From assembly GCA_016617855.1 (NCBI GenBank), contig JAECUM010001821.1, positions 1-64,000 of the forward strand: DNA of 64,000 nt. Direction: 5' to 3'. Below, piece by piece: positions 60,421-64,000 of this stretch. The notes below the pieces were generated by a model that did not search any database, had not been told where the DNA came from, and saw only the letters and a list, made by a program, of their open reading frames with translations. A program made the translations under genes and the position numbers. The DNA comes from Megalonaias nervosa (lineage: Eukaryota > Mollusca > Bivalvia > Unionida > Unionidae). Within the stretch, counting starts at the first letter, position 1; each line of letters starts with the position of its first letter.

Positions 60421-62413
60421 GAGGGGTATCAGGGATCACACTCATAAATGTTTATAGATGACATAAAATGGGAGTTCATCTTTTCACGAGAGTGATCATC
60501 TTGCTCCAACAAGTTAATGTGGATAGAAGATGAATCCTCCTCCTCTTGACTATTCTTGTAATGTATCGGATGGAAAAATGATTTTTTTTTTGTAAATTAT
60601 GTTTATCCAAAAATGTTTACTCTATTACATTACTATCAATCCATCCCATCCTTCCCAGCAAATGCAAACACACTTTTACAGGTTTCACTCAAACTTAAAC
60701 TCACAAACATCATGGATATGAATGGCCACCTAGGGGAATCAAGGAATGTTAATCTGTAAGAGTTAATTCTCTTTGTCTATATGATACATAAATGGAAAGA
60801 TAATTTATCACCTTCAGGGAGGGCTGGATACGGAGGTAGCAGAGTGATTTCCAAATATTGATGTCATCAGGTAATATTTTTCAGTTTAACTATTTCTTTG
60901 AAAGTATCTTTTTTCAGCATTATGTGCTTTGAAAATTTTTGGAGCCAGACCAAAGCATAGTTTGATACAGTTACTTTGTCAACCAAATTAACCATGTCCA
61001 GTGCAGTAGACAGGGTTATTTTAGCAGGCAAATAAATTATGGAAAACTGTGCTTTAGACTGACTCCACAACAACTAATTCAAAGCATACAGTGCTGGAAA
61101 AATTAATATTTATTGCAGAAATTAATAACTTCATTATGCAAGTGCATGTGCTAATGATCTGTGTTCGAATGTCTTCAATAAACAAGAAACATATAATGGT
61201 GTTTGTGACCCCACTTTCTGCATGGTAGGGGCCATTGAGCCCCACTTAACATTTCTGGAATAAACACTGGATAAAGGAAATACCAAATGAAAAAATCAAT
61301 TAGAGGAAGAATCTATAGATTTTGGAGTGAAAGGGGTCACTGTGGCTAAAGAAGAAATACAATTCTTTTCCATAACAGTTCTTCATCTGCTGTTACTAAA
61401 CTTTGTCGATTATTTGCACTTGGGGTTAGGAAGAACACTAACAAGGTCAAATGGTCAAAGGTCTGGGTTACAGTAACAGAAAGAATAATAATGGTTTCAC
61501 ACAATAACATTAGTTCTACATCACATATCTAGACCAAACCTTGTATTTGGCTTATACTGTGGAAAGGAAGATGCATCTCGATTTTGGGGTCAAAAGATTG
61601 AAGGTCAAAGTTGCTGTGCTGGGAATAAAGGAAGAGGTTTCGGACCAAAAATGTCAGTTATCTGCCTAGTGGATTACTAACCATGGGGTTGGCATGCAAT
61701 GTGCCACTTATAGTATTCACGCTGTGAGGTTAGAATGAAATTGTCACATTTTGTAATGCAGCAGAATATCTTAATGTTTTACAGCTTTTTCATGATAAAT
61801 TTCATAGGTAGTATATTATTAACTATATTACCAGCTTCTTACACAGGCTTGAAAATTTACATCAGGAAAGTATACAGGATCCTACACCATGAGTTTATAA
61901 TTCTTCTGTCAAAAGGTGGCCACACCCTATTGAAAAGCCACCTCAGTTTTGTACAGTTGTAATGTTGTCTTGCCAGTGAGTGACAGGAGTATCACTTTTT
62001 GGTGGCGATGCCAACAGTTGCCATGTCATCAACAATTGCATTTGTGTTTAGGTCCTGTGTTGAAGTTTGAAAATCATATGCAATTTATCCTTGTCATTAG
62101 TTGCTGTATTTAACTTTGTAATATATACATTTCATGTTGAGTTCATATATATGGAGTTCCTGTCTTGCCATTGCACATGCAGAGAGTTGTATCATCATAT
62201 CATAACTGCTTTCACAGGTAAAACAGTGTGCTGTGAAACCCTTGTTGCTGTTAGTTGCCTTTCTTTGTTAGGCTTATTTTTCTTTGCAGAAGGGGTTGCT
62301 TCATTTTAGATGTATCACTGGAAAACAAATTTTTCTTAGCACTAGGTCTCATTATATTAGGAAAATGCTTTAAAAATGTGGCATTTTTATTTATGCAATT
62401 TTACTTTGAATAG
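60421..62413. other. No recognised gene upstream of exon 5b
   Basis: Short frames on both strands without domain (60867-61245 minus, 61735-61962, 62067-62309 plus). If exon 5b is spliced to exon 4 this is intron. Confidence 0.45.
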
Positions 62414-62649
62414 GATGGGGAGTCAGTTGGGGACATTCTGGACCAGGAGGTTGTACAGCTTGGAACTTTCTTCAACCTTTATATCACGGTCATCAAGATT
62501 TTTCCAACTTTAAGACTCCAAGTGGCAAGTTTTACTGTTACTGTTGTAATACAGCATGTGACACAGAGGCACAGTTTGGAAGGCATATCCACAGTGAAGG
62601 TCACAGACAAAAGAATGCCATAAATGTGTTTGAGAGTGTTCAAGGTTAG
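62414..62649 (+). CDS. Exon 5b: alternative last exon with a fourth U1-type zinc finger
   Basis: After acceptor TTTACTTTGAATAG two bases complete a Gly codon, the same phase as exon 5a. The 77 codons begin WGVSWGHSGPGGCTAWN. They then give CYCC-x12-H-IHSEG-H (about 62533-62605) with the flanking KFY and RQKNAI usual for U1-type fingers, and end FESVQG, TAG. The spacing is the same as in fingers 1-3. It could replace exon 5a in a longer transcript. The sequence CAAG|GTTAGA just before the stop could also act as a weak phase-1 donor, so more exons beyond the window are possible. Joining to this gene is inferred from phase, strand and finger type. Confidence 0.65.
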
Positions 62650-63230
62650 ACTCTGAAAAGTAGAATCGGTTTTTTTTGTGTCCAGGGGATCAGTTGTTTT
62701 GATGAGAACTCATTTGAAAATGATGAATGAAATTTTTTTCAGAGGCTGACCAAAAGAAGAGAAATTAGTTTTTCTTTTTTGTTTTAAAGTAATATGTAAA
62801 TATATAAGTATATCATAAGAAACAAGCTGAAATTGCTGTAAAAAGTAGTGCTGAAACAACTAGTGATTTTGATAGTCACTCAGATAAAGTTGACAAGTTA
62901 ATTAGATTCTTGGATTTTGTATTGTTAAAAATTACCCCCATCCCCACCCCCCTCAAAAAACCCATAATGTCGGGGTGAGCATACAGTCTCTGAAGTACAT
63001 GTGTAAAATATTTTCATTTAGTATCGAGTAATCAGTATCGAGTAATCAGCAACAAGAAAACACATGTCATATAATTGTTATCAAACTGTACAGAACAACA
63101 CTCATGGTGACATGAAAACATTGGATACTCTTAGGCACTGTAGAATGAGAAGGTTTCATAACTTCTTTGTATGTAACTGCAGCTGCAAGATTACATGCAG
63201 TCATAATAGTGCTGAAAGCTTTTCTGTAGA

Positions 63231-63244
63231 AATAAAAAAATAAA
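63231..63244 (+). terminator. Candidate polyadenylation signals after exon 5b
   Basis: Two overlapping AATAAA hexamers (63231 and 63239) lie about 585 bases after the TAG. Confidence 0.45.
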
Positions 63245-63312
63245 GCCCCTAGATGCAGAGCATTGTTTCCTGTTCATCTGTATTGTTGGCTAACTCCTGT
63301 TTGTACATTTAC

Positions 63313-63622
63313 AACTTGAGATGACCCCTATATCTAATCCAGCTTGAGATGACCCCAGTTTCTAATTTAGCTTGAGATGACACCTATTTTGAATCAGCTT
63401 GAGATGACCCCTATTTTGAAACCAGCTTGATCTGACCCTATTTCAAATCCAGCTTGAGATGACCCCTATTTTGAATCCAAGTTGAGATGCCCTTATTTTG
63501 AATCCAGCTTGAGATGACCCCATTTCGTATCCAGCTTGAGATGACCCCTATTTTGATTCCAGCTTGAGATGACCGCTATTTCATATCCAGCTTGAGATGA
63601 CCCCTATTTTGAATCCAGCTGG
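63313..63622. repeat. 28-bp minisatellite, about 11 units
   Basis: Imperfect tandem copies of CAGCTTGAGATGACCCCTAT followed by TTTGAATC. Units vary at the TTTGAATC end and one carries a short deletion. Confidence 0.92.
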
Positions 63623-63779
63623 TGTTGCCTATATTTTGGTTATTCTCAAGAGTATATTAATTATGTTCATATGCTTCTCTTTTACAACTGAAATGAGAGA
63701 TTGGATTTATCAATCACTGGGAAGATGTATACTAAAGCCCAGCTAATTAGTGAACTGAGTAAATGATATTTCTGTTGGT

Positions 63780-64000
63780 CATAGACCAGAAGAGTTTATG
63801 GGATGTCCTGTTTTCCGTTGTCCAACCATCCTTCTCATAGCACAAGTTTCAATCCTATCGAAACTACTCGGATGATTGCTGTGAAATTTTACGTGTACAC
63901 ATTCATTCCAAGGGCAGCTTGGTCCTAAATGAAATTAGGTCTTTGCTGCTCATCCTTAATGGAAAGTCATATCAAATTCCTGGAAATTTCTTTCTGACAG
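63780..64000. repeat. Dispersed repeat fragment at window end
   Basis: AGCACAAGTTTCAATCC, GATTGCTGTGAAATTTTAC and CTTGGTCCTAAATGAAA resemble 29870-30060 and 51180-51300. It probably continues beyond the window. Confidence 0.5.

Overview
The window reads as AT-rich nuclear DNA of an invertebrate animal, most likely a mollusc or other lophotrochozoan. The reasons are split genes with GT-AG introns, several microsatellites and minisatellites, a tRNA-derived SINE whose 3' part resembles the molluscan V-type SINE tail (recalled, not searched), and relics of Polinton/Maverick, DIRS1-like, MULE, hAT-like and TA-flanked DNA elements. Nothing bacterial is present. The species cannot be named from sequence alone.

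Layout: (1) 1.5-3.3 kb, minus strand: the 3' part of an unidentified split gene. Four exons share compatible splice phases, and one carries an A9 run that shifts the frame. (2) 4.2-21 kb: no convincing gene. It holds a TIR element with a perfect 8-bp target duplication, a second TIR family with a deletion derivative, a 1.5-kb satellite of about 51-bp units, a 31-bp minisatellite, and a decayed Polinton DNA polymerase followed by a 49-bp array. (3) 22.1-52.8 kb (or to 62.6 kb), plus strand: one large gene. A 19-nt coding exon (MATSQQ+G) is followed after 12 kb by a 3-kb exon encoding a Ser/Tyr/Gln/Gly-rich FET-like low-complexity domain, RGG boxes, an NLS-like stretch and a first U1-type C2H2 finger. 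Two short exons then add one finger each. Two different last exons are compatible with the same phase-1 junction: 52491-52762 (RG/DG/Met-Pro-rich tail) and 62414-62649 (a fourth finger). (4) The introns and the gap between the two last exons are full of mobile DNA: a foldback element, SINE copies, a MULE transposase relic, a 1.7-kb TA-flanked element whose empty site is visible in a paralogous repeat, hAT-like elements and a DIRS1-like retroelement relic of about 4.6 kb.

The main biological content is the plus-strand gene. Its product combines a FET-type prion-like/RGG N-terminus with dsRNA-binding-type zinc fingers of the JAZ/ZNF346-ZNF385-ZMAT class. That architecture, and the possible switch of its C-terminus by alternative last exons, is the most interesting signal here. 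No function has been verified; all domain calls come from reading motifs by eye.
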